64,000 bases of DNA from Flaccisagitta enflata (lineage: Eukaryota > Chaetognatha > Sagittoidea > Aphragmophora), in NCBI GenBank assembly GCA_965153355.1, contig OZ231126.1:38006001-38070000 (forward strand), given 5' to 3'. Below, piece by piece: positions 24,158 through 34,814 of this stretch. The translations under genes and the position numbers were made by a program. The notes beneath the pieces were generated by a model. The model saw only the letters and a program-made list of their open reading frames with translations. It searched no databases and was not told the origin of the DNA. Position 1 is the stretch's first letter. Each line of letters opens with the position of its first letter.

Positions 24158-24293
24158 TTGCTCGCGAAACAACGCCCGTGGCGAAGTGGATGGTTACGTG
24201 GCGTGGCAACTTTACGTGGCCACTTGGGTCTCATAGTCAAGTGGCCACAGGGGCTGGACAACACTTGTCAACACTTGCTGACCAACAGTCTAT

Positions 24294-24395
24294 GGCGACA
24301 CCAAGTCATGACGCCAAGTCATGACTTGGTGTCATGACGCCAAGTTATGACGCCAAGTCATGACGCCAAGTCATGACGCCAAGTCATGACACCAT
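24294..24395. repeat. 13- to 14-bp minisatellite
   Basis: About seven copies of catgacgccaagt with a block in mirror arrangement (acttggtgtcatg). Just upstream, 24176-24262, gtggccac-rich sequence recurs. Confidence 0.85.
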
Positions 24396-24544
24396 ATCAC
24401 ATAACTAATTCATGACTTCTCACTATGAAAACACTTCTAAGTAAGGTGCCACTGAGTCACTGGGCCATAAACAAAAATACAACACAATAGGTTTTCTTTT
24501 TAAGAAAGCTTTTGACACAAAATCCAAACTAAATTGCAAAAAGT

Positions 24545-24589
24545 AATGGTCTGTCTGTCTATCGACTTGTCGGTCTGTCTGTTTATCTA

Positions 24590-24678
<89 letters not shown>

Positions 24679-24830
24679 CTCATTTTCTGTGTCACACCAA
24701 CTGAGGGCCATCGCAATATGCGGAGTCGCGTGCACTCACACAAACAAACACACATACACGCACACACATACACACACACACACACATAAACACACACACA
24801 CACACACACACATAAACACAAACACACATG
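24545..24830. repeat. (GTCT)n, (CT)n and (CA)n tracts
   Basis: gtctgtctgtctgtctgtct at 24590-24625, (CT)n to 24675, then gcggagtcgcgtgcactcac (a possible GTCY head remnant) and (CA)n to about 24830. 24840-25020 holds nothing named. Confidence 0.9.
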
Positions 24831-25019
24831 TACACAAGTATGAACTTTCACAGTTTCACTAACTATATAGCTAAGAAAAAAAACAAACAACTTGATTTGC
24901 TTGTTTCTATTGAACCAAAGGCTACAACCATAGAAAAGCCATGACCATTTGAAAGATTTTCAAAAAATCTTTTTATCCGACATCGCAGGTATGTAGCTTT
25001 ATTCCAGGGGTGTGTAAAA

Positions 25020-25377
25020 TTGAGTCACCTTTGACCCCCCCCCCCCTTTCCGCGTTTGATTTTCTTCCCGATGACGCATTGTGTCGCCTTATAAAATCTA
25101 TGATTCTCTTCCCCTTAAAGCAATAAAACAGTGTATTTGAGGATTGATCAGTTATGATAGGTGTTTTACTGATCAGTTTTTAGTCACATGGTATGCAACT
25201 CTACACCCCGCTATGTTGGTCTATTGGTCAGTCAGTCAGTTGGTTTTAGGGGAAACCAAGAAAATATTGTTAGTTTTTGGGAATAGAATTATATTTTTGA
25301 ATTTCTTTTAAAAACAAAATAGGATATATTGCAGCATAGAATTATAAAATTTTAAGATTCATAGCAAACATTGAGAC
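25020..25377. repeat. Dispersed repeat interrupted by a GTCY head
   Basis: 25260-25377 (agaattatatttttgaattt ... attgcagcatagaattataa) recurs as a direct repeat at 27967-28088. 25177-25245 inside it is a GTCY head (ttttagtcacatggtatgca, actctacaccccgctatgtt). Confidence 0.65.
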
Positions 25378-25570
25378 AACAAGGCCGGATACACGGCTAC
25401 GCCAGTTCTGTGCGGGTGAGCAGGGGCCATAATTGAGGTGTGTGAAACATTTGGGCAGGAGCAATGAGGCCAAAACCCCCATTAACACCAAAAAAGTAAA
25501 GTGTGACGGACCAACGGACCGACGGACCGACGGACCAACGGACCAACAAAGCGGGGTGTAGAGTGGCTCA
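25378..25570 (-). mobile_element. Type-A GTCY element, head truncated
   Basis: The tail at 25378 reads, on the plus strand, aacaaggccggatacacggc; then ggggccataattgaggtgtg, gtaaagtgtgacggaccaac and acaaagcggggtgtagagtg. The hairpin head is lost at 25570. Confidence 0.75.
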
Positions 25571-25632
25571 ATTTTGATCCCTAAATATTTTAGTTACAAA
25601 AAATATATCATGACAAAATCAGAAAGAGAGAA

Positions 25633-25636
<4 letters not shown>

Positions 25637-25682
<46 letters not shown>
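25637..25682. repeat. (GA)n microsatellite
   Basis: About 23 GA units. 25683-26048 downstream holds one 61-codon frame that I do not support. Confidence 0.95.
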
Positions 25683-25685
<3 letters not shown>

Positions 25686-26065
25686 TATGAAAACAATATC
25701 CCTCACTATACCCAAACTGTATAAACCACTCAATAATTACTTTCGTACATGCATCCTGCTATCAGCCTGAACAAAAACACAAACAATTGATGAAGCCATG
25801 TTTAGTAAATATTAGGCAAACGCAAAAGCAAGTGTGAGCGAACACCACAAAGAATTAAAAAAAAAAAATCTTGAACTTGAAGAGAGTCAACTGCTAGAAC
25901 TTTACCTGTCAAGTAAAGATTCGGGCAACTCGTGGTTTCAGAAAATTTTCCTGTGTATAACAGCGGTTAAACGGCGTCTGTTATCTTGTCCCAAAGTAGG
26001 GAACCTATCAACCATATGACCAAATTGAATTGGCTTATGTTACTAGTTTTACTAGCAGGCGTGCT

Positions 26066-26274
26066 TTTTAGTCGCGTGCACGCAACTCTATAACCCACTC
26101 TGTCACTTTGCTTTTTTCGACGTTTTACGCCATTTTAAAACATTTTAAGTCATTTTAAGTTGTTAAAAGTTAATCTAAGTCAATTTACATTTAGTCTCTT
26201 AGTCTTTTGGTCTTTTAATCTTTTGGTCTCATGGTCTTAATAACCGCATGCGACTGTAAGGTATTGGCCTTGTT
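26066..26274 (+). mobile_element. Type-B GTCY element (209 bp)
   Basis: TTTTTAGTCGCGTGCACGCA head, CTCTATAACCCACTCTGTCA with almost no GTCY run, short agtcattttaa repeats, and the tail gcatgcgactgtaaggtatt then ggccttgtt. Confidence 0.8.
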
Positions 26275-26352
26275 CTTCTTTCCTTCCGAGTAGCTTATAT
26301 TTTCCCTTTGAACATTCCAACTTGTCTATCATATCCTTGTCATAAAGGCTAG

Positions 26353-26640
26353 TTACCGTGAGCGGTGAAATATTGAATATGAGTTTTCTAGGCTAACGGT
26401 TCTTAAAAAATGCAACCCAGTTGTTTCAAACCGCGCACTGACAAGAATATGCCCAAACAAAGATGCATTTGCCATACCCTGAGTAACAAGATGATCATGG
26501 TCCCTCCATATCTCAAAAGTGATATGAGGAGCTGATTTGCATATTGCAGTAGCAAGATTTTTTTCAGTATTTATTACAACGTAACATCGTCTCAGATTCA
26601 TCAACACCCAACTTAGTTGTGTGTTGCATTTCTAAGTTAC
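26353..26640 (-). CDS. Coding-like exon or transposon frame of about 90 residues
   Basis: On the minus strand, after a possible acceptor (ggtaacttag, about 26639), the frame reads CNTQLSWVLMNLRRCYVVIN, TEKNLATAICKSAPHITFEI, WRDHDHLVTQGMANASLFGH, ILVSARFETTGLHFLRTVSL and stops at TAA, 26353. Composition and codon use are protein-like and unlike the surrounding repeats. It lies inside the 1.1-kb inverted-repeat element, so it may be element-encoded or captured. Family not recognised. Confidence 0.35.
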
Positions 26641-27389
26641 CGAATAAAAATCCTTGATTGTAAAGATCGTTTTGATTGCGTCACATTAAAGAATGTTGAT
26701 GAAGATTGTTCTGAGTCTCAATTCTAGTCAAATTTACAAGGTCAAGAGCTTCAGTTAGCATCATTGTGTCATGGTGTCTGGTGAACAAACAGAAACCTTC
26801 TGGATTACCTTCTGGGGGCATTTTTAGATGGCGGGGGATCTATCCCGCCCAGAAACTATTGGTGTTAGGTAAATATGAAAGTCTGGAGGATCTTCAATAG
26901 TCATAGAAGCTGAAGGAAGTAAAGAGTCAAAGACTGAGCAAGTGAAACGGGATGGAAGTAGATTCTATGTACCTTGTTCCCGATTGTTTTTTCTATATTC
27001 TTCACTATTTTTTTTTCTTCCTCTCCTTCTTTTTCTCTTTCTCTTTTTCTTTCTCTTTCTCTTTTTCATTTTTTTTTTCTTATTCTTCTTCTTCGATCTT
27101 CCGAGAGGCGCCCATATCATTCCGAGTGGCGGCGCCACCCGCTAGTCCATAAAAAGCACGCCTGCTTACTAGTATGTTTTTTTTCCTTTAGAATATTCTA
27201 TGACGATATAACTTGAAAAGTCTTAAAAATAATTGAATTCTGAAAAAAGTTCCTAAAAGACATTTGAAATGCATTTCATGTGTAACTCGCACAACTTTTT
27301 TTTATTAAAATCTGAACCTTTTGACTGATGAAGAAATGTTGATCAAAATCAACTAAAATCACCATTTTTTAAAGTTTCTTGCTGAACAG

Positions 27390-27720
27390 ATTTTCTTTAA
27401 GTAGCTCTCATTTCTGAATGGATTGAGCTACAGATATCAGATTGGTGTCAAATTAAAGCTTATTTGCTGTTATTTTAAAAAATACAAAGAAGGAAACTTT
27501 TCTTTAGTGTTATTTCATATTAGCCATGAAGGCAATTGATGTCTCAATTAGAATTTTGATCAGAATTTGATTCAAAGGTCACTAGACCATCTCAGGTATG
27601 AAATGAGCATTTCAACTCTGGTTGCCCAAAAAAATTACTACAAAATACCTTTTATTTGAGACCAATCTGGTGTCAGCAGCTCAAACTGTTTAGAAATGAG
27701 AGCGATTTAAAGAGAAAGAG
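27390..27720. mobile_element. Decayed MITE of the 18.4-kb family
   Basis: gtagctctcatttctgaatg, gattgagctacagatatcag, attggtgtcaaatt and the inverted aatctggtgtcagcagctca match the arms of the 18352-18939 element. Outer ends are not clear. 27172-27389 and 27721-27966 hold nothing further that I can name. Confidence 0.6.
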
Positions 27721-27966
27721 TCCAATTTATAAATTTTTGCAAAGAAAAAATTTTGACATGTAGTCACATCTAGTTCTGTAAATATTCAGGGATCAATATT
27801 TGTAATAAAGTTCTATGAGTTTCACATCATCAAATGCATTTCCCATATCTTTCAGGAATTTTTTACAGAATCTAATTATCTTTAAAACTTTTGGAGTTAT
27901 GTTGTCAAACAATATTGCAAACAAGAAAAAACACACTGTAAATAGCACTTTTATTTTACTTGATAA

Positions 27967-28088
27967 TCAAAAATATTGTTAGTTTTTTTGAATAGAATTA
28001 TGTTTTTTAATTTCTTTTAAAAACAAAATAGGATATATTGCAGCATAGAATTATAGAATTTAAAGATTCATAGCAAACATTGAGACAA
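27967..28088. repeat. Direct repeat of 25260-25377
   Basis: agaattatgttttttaattt ... ggatatattgcagcataga. Few differences from the 25-kb copy. Here it runs into A-rich sequence instead of a type-A tail. Confidence 0.75.
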
Positions 28089-28151
28089 AAAAATATCTTT
28101 ATTGCAACCACAGCTTCTGTGCAAACTCAACAAACAAAATAAAAAACAAAA

Positions 28152-28341
28152 AACAAGGCCATCACCTAAAAATTGTGTGCGAGACGTACATGAATACTTA
28201 GAATCACTGAGTGTACTCTTAAATGACTTTATATGACTTAAGAAAATCAAATTGATAAAAAAAGTAAAAGTGTGACAGACAGACAGATAGACCTACAGAT
28301 GGATGGACAAAGCAGGGTGTAGTGTCGCTTGTATACGACTG
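28152..28341 (-). mobile_element. Type-B GTCY element (190 bp)
   Basis: Plus-strand reading: aacaaggccatcacctaaaa, attgtgtgcgagac, short gactt repeats, gtgacagacagacagataga, caaagcagggtgtagtgtcg, cttgtatacgact. Complete but diverged. A (GA/GAAA)n tract follows to about 28500. Confidence 0.7.
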
Positions 28342-28528
28342 AAAGAAAAAATAAAGAGAGAGAGAGAGAGAGAAAGAGAGAGAAAGAAAAAAAGAAAGAG
28401 AGAGAGAGAAAAAGAGAGAGAGAGAGGGAGAGAGAGAGAGAGAAAGAGAGAAAGAAAGAGAGACAGAGAGGATGAGAAAGAGAGTGAGGGAAAAAGAGAG
28501 GGCGAAAAAAAACAGCGAAAAAAAAAAA

Positions 28529-28742
28529 AACAAGGCTAAATACACGGCTACTGAAGTCGCGTGCGAGTAGGCAGGGGCCATATTTGAGGTCACCAGGTCA
28601 TTTTGGCAGAAGCAGTAAGGTCAAGGAAATCAAATCATAAAAAAGGTAAAATGTGACTGACCGACCGACCAACCAACCAACTAACCAACTGACCGACCAA
28701 TGGACAAAGCGGGTTGTAAAGTCGTGTGCACACGATTAAAAA
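28529..28742 (-). mobile_element. Type-A GTCY element (214 bp)
   Basis: Plus-strand reading: aacaaggctaaatacacggc, gaagtcgcgtgcgagtaggc, ggggccatatttgaggtcac, a gaccgaccgaccaaccaacc run, caaagcgggttgtaaagtcg, tgtgcacacgattaaaaa. 28743-28980 after it is A-rich. Confidence 0.8.
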
Positions 28743-28992
28743 GGAAAGAAAGAAAAGGAAAAAAGATACTAGGAAAGAAAATAGAAAGAAGGAAAGAAAG
28801 AAAAAAAAAGACAGAAAGGAAGCAAGAAGGCAAAAAAGTAAAAAAGCAAAAATGAAAAAGAAAATGAACAAAGAATCATCAAATAAAGAAAGAAAAGAAA
28901 AGAAATGTACAGTAGAAAAAAAAAGGAAAGAATAGAAGAGGATGAACAAGAAAAAAATTGATTAGAAGTGGTGAGAGCACAAAACAACACCC

Positions 28993-29026
28993 GTGGGCAC
29001 TTCTCGTGGCCACGGGAAGTGCCCAC
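28993..29026. other. 34-bp near-perfect palindrome
   Basis: GTGGGCACTTC and GAAGTGCCCAC flank TCGTGGCCACGG, itself almost palindromic. It could form a stable hairpin or cruciform. It lies just past the retrotransposon RT fragment. Confidence 0.7.
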
Positions 29027-29141
29027 CCATGTTGTTTACCTAAGTAGCCACTGAAACTTTTGCATCAGTCATCACTTCTGCCCATGGCCACGGCCCGCAA
29101 TGGAGTGGGTCGCCACGGCCCCCGAATCAAGAGCAAGAATA

Positions 29142-29315
29142 CCTCACGACAACAGTGCAGTGAGGCTTTGGTTGAAGGATGCCTTGAGCGATTTAGTCGA
29201 TGAGAGGAAGCATGGCTGAGATGGTTGAGCGTTGATGACGGAATCCATGTTGATGATGAGCCAAAGGGAACGCTTCGACTAGAAAAGGCTTGATGAGTCT
29301 CTCCAAAATCTTAAC
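29142..29315 (-). pseudogene. Reverse-transcriptase fragment (Jockey-like), one stop
   Basis: 58 codons on the minus strand read VKILERLIKPFLVEAFPLAH, HQHGFRHQRSTISAMLPLID, stop, IAQGILQPKPHCTVVVR. KILERL ... QHGFR-x3-ST is the conserved early block of non-LTR reverse transcriptases. The next expected motif (DLSKAFD) is lost downstream. Upstream it is cut off abruptly at the 20-bp minisatellite (29316). Same orientation as the C-terminal remnant at 23.8-24.2 kb, 5 kb away, and probably from one family. Confidence 0.75.
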
Positions 29316-30215
29316 CGCAGGGGGTAGTCAACACTTTAAAGGTGTAGTTATTTGTTATTACTTGTTGGGGTAATCAACATTTGCAGGGGGTACTCAACAC
29401 TTGCAGGGGATAGTCAACACTTGCAGGGGATAGTTACTCCAATACTTGCGGGGGGTAGTCAACACTTGCAGGGGCTAGTTGGCACTTGAAAGGAACAGTC
29501 CACACTTGCAGAAAGTAATCAATACTTGCGGGGGGTAGTTGACACTTGTAGTCGCTACTCCACAATTACAAGGGCCAGTACATGCAGAGGGTAGTCAACT
29601 CTTGCAGGGGATAATCAGCACTTGCCGGGGGTAGATGACATTTACAGGGGTAGTTGTTACTTGCAGGGGGCAGTCCACACTTGCTGGGGCTAGTCAACAC
29701 TTGTGGGGGGTAGTTGACACTTGTAGGGGGTAGTCAACCTTTACAAAGTTAGTCAATATTTAGGGGGGTAATCCACACTTGCCGGGGGTAGTCAACACTT
29801 GTGGGGGGTAGTCGGCACTTGTGAGGGACAGTCCACACTTCCAGGAGGTGGTTGACACTTGTAGGGGCTAGTCCACAATTACGTGGGCTAGTACATGCAG
29901 AGGGTATTCAACTCTTAGAGGGGCTAGTCAACACTTGTGGGTGGTAGTTGACATTTACAGGGGTAGTCAGCTCTTGCAAGGGGTAGTCAACACTTTTGGG
30001 GGAGTAGTCAACTCTTTTGAGGCGTTGTTGACACTTAGAAGGGGTAGAAAACACTTTCAGGGGGTAGTTGACACTTGCAGGGGGTAGTCAACCTTTGCAA
30101 AGGTAATCAATATTTGGGAGGGTAGTTGACACTTGTTGGGGGTAGTCGACACTTGCGGGAGTAGTCAACACACGCGTGGGGCTGCAAACACTTATGGGGG
30201 GGGGGAATCGACTTT
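29316..30215. repeat. 20-bp minisatellite, array 2 (about 0.9 kb)
   Basis: About 40 degenerate copies of ggggtagtcaacacttgcag, same orientation as array 1 at 22.98-23.30 kb. The left border is fused directly to the reverse-transcriptase fragment. Confidence 0.9.
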
Positions 30216-30288
30216 TGCTAGGGTTGACATTCTGATCACTTAAAAGCATTTATTTTTCCTGATTGAAACTTTGCACAAATCTGAAGTA

Positions 30289-30798
30289 CAGTAGATGTCG
30301 TCTAGACTTGGAGATACCGGGGAGCTCATAACCTGAGCATCAGTATAGTGAGGGGGCTGATATTTTGCTGATATAATATATAGACCCTAAGGGGTTGACG
30401 ATGGGGTATGGCATCCCCCTAAGGGCTTACCCTAAGAAAAAAACTTTAAGTATAAAATTTTAGGATCAATCACTTTTTTTGCAGAATTTCAGCTTCATTG
30501 TTTTGCTTAAAGTGCAAAACCAGTCCAGGATTCAAACCTGGAACCTTAGACTAAATAAACTGATCAAGATAAATCTGAAGTCAAGTGAGTTAACCACTAG
30601 ACCAATTTCAGAAGCTGATTAGATTAAGCGAATTTGATTTTGTATATTCAAAAGAATTTTCTATAAACAGAGCTGCCATACCCCATCGTCAACCCTATAG
30701 GACATAAGCATTATACTCACACAATTTCATTTCATTAGCACAAATGGTAATTAGGATATGAGGGCCCCCGTATTTCCAAGTATAGACGACATCTACTG
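30289..30798. mobile_element. MITE, 510 bp, TA-flanked
   Basis: TA|CAGTAGATGTCGTCTAGAC at the left and TATAGACGACATCTACTG|TA at the right; inner arms ccataccccatcgtcaaccc versus ggttgacgatggggtatgg are also inverted. CAGT start plus TA suggests Tc1/mariner type. It contains a tRNA-like stretch. Confidence 0.85.
30512..30625 (-). tRNA. tRNA-like sequence (pseudogene or SINE head)
   Basis: On the minus strand: TGGTCTAGTGGTTAACTCAC resembles an A box and D arm, and GGTTCCAGGTTTGAATCCTG a T arm and B box. The anticodon region is stretched and does not fold well, so this is not a functional tRNA by eye. Confidence 0.45.
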
Positions 30799-30930
30799 TA
30801 TCAAAAAGTATCACTGAGAAATAGAGTAATTTGATCAGATACAATACAGATACAGTTCAGATAAAATTCAGATACAATTCTGATACAGTATCAGATTTGT
30901 ATCCGATACTTATTTTCCCCCAGACTATGT

Positions 30931-31140
30931 TGTGCGCGGGATCACAATATTGATTTGGATGGGTGGGAAGGGGCGTAAAACCCTGATCCACACTCTCGCC
31001 CACCCCACACACACAATCACAATAAAAGCGTTTATAAACTTTTTAATTGAACCACCATGGTTGGAACAATGGGCGGTCCAATGGACTGATGGACAGATGG
31101 ACAAAGACTATTATACAGTTGCTTGTCCGCATCTAAAAAG
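30931..31140 (-). mobile_element. Type-C GTCY element, diverged
   Basis: Plus-strand reading: gcgcgggatcacaatattga (tail), ggatgggtgggaaggggcgt, cccaccccacacaca, then ggtccaatggactgatggac and the head gttgcttgtccgcatctaaa. 31141-31724 after it is AT-rich with no feature. Confidence 0.6.
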
Positions 31141-31724
31141 GTCAAAGATGTACAATGATGTGCTATGGAGCATATTTTGTCTTCTGACAGTTTTTCTGCA
31201 TTTAATTTTTTTTATCAAGTTTTTTTTCTCACTCTTTTGACCTGCATACACATTCAGCAGCCAACATTTACATATCTGGAATAAACGACAAGACTCGATT
31301 CATGGAATCTCTCTTTTCCCTAATTTCTATAATGCAATTAGTCCTTGATTAAAATTACTGAACTTTTATCAAAAAAGTCTGCCCACGCAACTTCCTTGCT
31401 TAAAAAATAATAATTATGTTTAAAGACATCAATGGATATTTTTAAAGTGAGGTATGTTAATATAGTTAACTACTTGAAGATTTACTGACAAGCAGTGACT
31501 CATATTGAAACCAATGATGTCTATTGCGTATTTTGTTAGCAAAAAATGTTATAAATATTGAACATACAACAATTTGAACGCAGATTTTTTTGCTATTGCT
31601 CATCATTTTTCAAGTCGAATGTCCTCCGTAACTTACACAGTGATCCAAGACAAAAATGCATATCGACCTACCCCACTGATACAATTAAGTAGATTCATTC
31701 AAAGTTTTGTGACTTAAACTTTAC

Positions 31725-31948
31725 TTTTTAGTCGCGTGCTACGCGACTCTACACCCCGCTTTGTCGGTCCGTCTGTCGGTCCGTCGGTCCGTCCGTCCGT
31801 CGGTCCGTCCGTCCGTCCGTTACACTTTACTTTTTCGGCGTTTCTGGGGTTTTTGGCTAAACTGCTCCTGCCCAAATGCTCCACTGACCTCAAATATGGC
31901 CCCTGCCCACCCGCACGCGACTGGGGTAGCCGTGTATCCGGCCTTGTT
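31725..31948 (+). mobile_element. Type-A GTCY element (224 bp, complete)
   Basis: TTTTTAGTCGCGTGCTACGC head, CTCTACACCCCGCTTTGTCG, a GTCY run of about 60 bp, actgctcctgcccaaatgct, ctcaaatatggcccctgccc, acccgcacgcgactggggta, gccgtgtatccggccttgtt. A model copy of the type. Confidence 0.9.
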
Positions 31949-32228
31949 TTTATAATTGTAGCTGTTTGCAGTAAAATATTCCAGTATTTGCATCAATTTG
32001 CTGCAACCTGCTCATCTTTCAGCTAAGATCTGCTTTTAGTATGAAAGAGCCCCTAAAAATGAACTAGATTCCAAAATTTAGTAAAGCTAGCAAATGAAGA
32101 AAAAGTTTGAAAACATTTCGACCTAACATCCTAGACTAATCTTTCTTTCCGAGCTCATCTCTGAGTCATTATATTCAGATTCAGAAATTCTAGTCCTGAA
32201 ACTTAAGAAAATCATTAGTTGCATGATA
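31949..32228. repeat. Dispersed repeat, inverted partner of 21.6-21.9 kb
   Basis: tttgctgcaacctgctcatc, tcagctaagatctgctttta and attcagattcagaaattcta are inverted relative to the 21.6-kb copy. Confidence 0.55.
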
Positions 32229-32831
32229 ACGCCCCTGACAAAATTAGGCGAACTGGGATCAGAGTTTGTCTATAATTTCCACAAATTTTGCTCACCATGG
32301 GTCAAAATTTTAAGACAACGAGGAAATATGCTCTCTGTCAGGTTTGATTAAAAAAAATCCAATTTGTGTCAACTAAAAGCTTCTGATGCCTTCTTTCTAT
32401 TGCTATTAGGATGATGTGTTTTGGACAAGACTTTAAAATTTACTGGAGAAAAAATAATTTTTCTCAAAGGGGTTTTTCACTTTGTAGGGCAGTCACTGAC
32501 TGTGTTTTTGTGCCATGACCTCATTTTTTCATGAAAGTTATGTAATAACTTGGAAACGGCTGTTTTCTTCCATCGTATATTGAAAAAGAAAATAGAATAG
32601 TTTAAAGTATCTCATAGAAAATTGTCCGTGTCAAAATCAGTCAAAATTGTGTACAGGTTTTTTGGCATATCACGTTCCCAGGGCCCTACCGTTTGGCAGA
32701 TAATCTAATTGGCCTTGGTTTGTGAAAGCACTGTATCTGAGCTATCATTGTTTCAAATTTCAGCCCTTTCAATGCATTTTTAGTCTCAATTTTGATCATT
32801 TTCCCAGTTCGCCTAATTATGTCAGGGGTGT
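32229..32831. mobile_element. MITE, 603 bp, TA-flanked
   Basis: TA|ACGCCCCTGACAAAATTAGG at the left and CCTAATTATGTCAGGGGTGT|TA at the right, followed inward by CGAACTGGGA / TCCCAGTTCG. Clear inverted ends with a TA duplication. Confidence 0.85.
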
Positions 32832-32874
32832 TAATAGAGACTGTGAACATTTAGTTGCATTTTCTATCCCATTT

Positions 32875-33250
32875 GAAATCAGAAACAAGACGGAGCTAAA
32901 TGAGCAGGTATTCTCATAAACATGTTTTTTTTGTACTTGCTTGCTCATACGAGTATCAGAACATTCATCCATCTAACCCATTCAAAATGAGAAAAAAGAC
33001 TGAGTTAAATGAGCTAGAATACTTAAAAACACTCTCAAATATGTGCAGCAATGCTCAATGACATGCTTTCTTGTATTTGCTCAGAAATGTATCAAAACAT
33101 TCATTTATCCTGTTTAAAATTAGAAAAAAAAAAGACTGAGCTAAATGAGCTAAGTGGGCTAGAATATTTGAAAATACCCTCACAGATTAGCAGCTATGCT
33201 CAAAAACATGTTTTCTTGTATTTACATGCTTAAGCAGACATAATGACAGA
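32875..33250. repeat. Mid-size satellite (about 125-bp unit), 3 copies
   Basis: Each unit contains gactgagctaaatgagctag, a variable A/T part, then gctcaaaaacatgttttctt and gcatgcttaa. A second cluster lies at 48884-49325, and a lone inverted unit at 62640-62775. Confidence 0.75.
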
Positions 33251-33264
33251 CACATGCATAATGA

Positions 33265-33830
33265 TAGCAACTGTAAACATTGAAAATAGAAAGGATCATC
33301 TCAAACTAGGCGAGGATCATTGGAAACTAGCTCAAAAATAGGGATCATCCAGCAGGAGTATCTGACACTAACTTCCCAATTTGGTCTAGCTTATCTAAAG
33401 CTGTGTTAGGACTACCGGAATGTCTTATGTATTTACGCTAGGACTAGTGGCATTTCCTTGTAGGACTAGTGACCCTTAACGCAATTTCTCGTTAGGACTA
33501 CTGGATACAGTGGGTAGGACTAGTGGGCAGAGGACTAGTGGACAGGAGGACTAGTTGGCGGGAGGACTAGTGGGCAGGAGGTCTACTGGGAGGTAGTACT
33601 AAGTACTGTAGGAATACTGGGCGGAACCCCCTCAAATCAGGTCCTTAGTACCTCAAATTAGGTGGTCAAGCCCATATTTTCGTCCAGTGTGGAATCATAG
33701 GTTACTGGCCTGTCTAGGGCCGCCACCCCTCTCATTATCTAATCCCCATAAGGCCATATATACACTAACCAAGGTGCATCGGGTGCCGCTGACAAAGTAA
33801 TGCTTCTGCAACTTTTTTTTCCATCTTGCT
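33265..33830 (-). repeat. Composite minisatellite element (copy 2, inverted)
   Basis: Read on the minus strand: the type-E head (GTTGCAGAAGCATTACTTTG, GTCAGCGGCACCCGATGCAC), the GC-rich block, two type-E units, then the cactagtcct repeats and the gatgatcct block shared with 13.34-13.74 kb. It links type-E heads to the AGTAGTCCTA repeat. Confidence 0.7.
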
Positions 33831-33946
33831 TTCCGACTCTTTCAGCGATACAGTCATCGTCTTCCCACTCTTGAGTATAGAATAGATGGATTCATTAATC
33901 GCAAAAGGAGCTAAGAAAGAGTTTCATCGAGAACAATAATGATGCC

Positions 33947-33948
<2 letters not shown>

Positions 33949-34021
<73 letters not shown>

Positions 34022-34050
34022 AGCGAGAGCGAGAGCGAGAGCGAGAGAAG
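33949..34050. repeat. (GA)n with GAGAGC end
   Basis: About 32 GA units grading into gagcgagagcgagagc. Confidence 0.95.
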
Positions 34051-34199
34051 GAGATTTTCATCATAGAATCTATCAACGAGTTAGCACCTTTTCTCTTTCC
34101 CGGCTCTTTTTTCTTACTATCTTCATTTCTCACTTATTCCTATTCTTGTCATTGTTTGTGTATTTTTTCTTGTTGTCGTCGTTGATGTTCAAGCGGTTG

Positions 34200-34202
34200 C
34201 TT

Positions 34203-34293
<91 letters not shown>

Positions 34294-34704
34294 GGTGGTT
34301 GTTGTTGTTGTTGTTGTGGTGGTGGTGGTGGTGGTGGTGGTGGTGGTGGTGGTGGTGGTGGTGGTGGTGGTGGTGGTGGTGGTGGTGGGGGTGGTGGTGG
34401 TGGTGGTGGTGGTGGTGGTGGTGGTGGTGGTGGTGGTGGTGGTGGTGGTGTTGTTGTTGTTGTTTGTTGTTGTTGTTGTTGTTGTTGTAAGCATGTTATT
34501 TTTGTTGTTGTTGTAAGCATGTTATTTTTGTTGTTGTTGTTGTTGTTGTTTTTGTTGTGGTTGTTGTGGTTGTTGTGGTTGTTGTGGTTGTTGTGATTGT
34601 TGTGATTGTTGTTGTTGTTGTTATGGTTGTTGTTGTTGTTGTTGTGGTGGTGGTGGTGGTGGTGGTGGTGGTGGTGGTGGTGGTGGTGGTGGTGGTGATG
34701 GTGG

Positions 34705-34737
<33 letters not shown>

Positions 34738-34745
34738 TTCGTGTT
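34200..34745. repeat. (GTT)n / (GGT)n trinucleotide field, about 540 bp
   Basis: Alternating blocks of pure GTT and pure GGT, duplicated around a gtaagcatgttatttttgtt spacer (34488-34530). Homopolymer readings (poly-Trp, poly-Val, poly-Asn, poly-Thr, poly-Pro) are artefacts. Confidence 0.97.
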
Positions 34746-34814
34746 GTTGTTGTTGCAGTAGCTGTTCTTAAACTTGTTCTGGTTTTTGTTTTTGTTCTTG
34801 TTGAACATTTGTTG

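Larger units (their letters stand above)
26055..27165. mobile_element. 1.1-kb element with GCAGGCGTGC ends and 6-bp duplication
   Basis: Left end GCAGGCGTGCTTTTTA and right end TAAAAAGCACGCCTGC (27150-27165) are inverted copies. TTACTA flanks both (26049-26054, 27166-27171). A type-B GTCY element is inserted 11 bp inside the left end. The interior holds a coding-like frame on the minus strand. Confidence 0.6.

Noticed and set aside
29316-30215. Second CRISPR-like regular repeat
   Set aside because: Same reason: a degenerate minisatellite, not repeat-spacer organisation.
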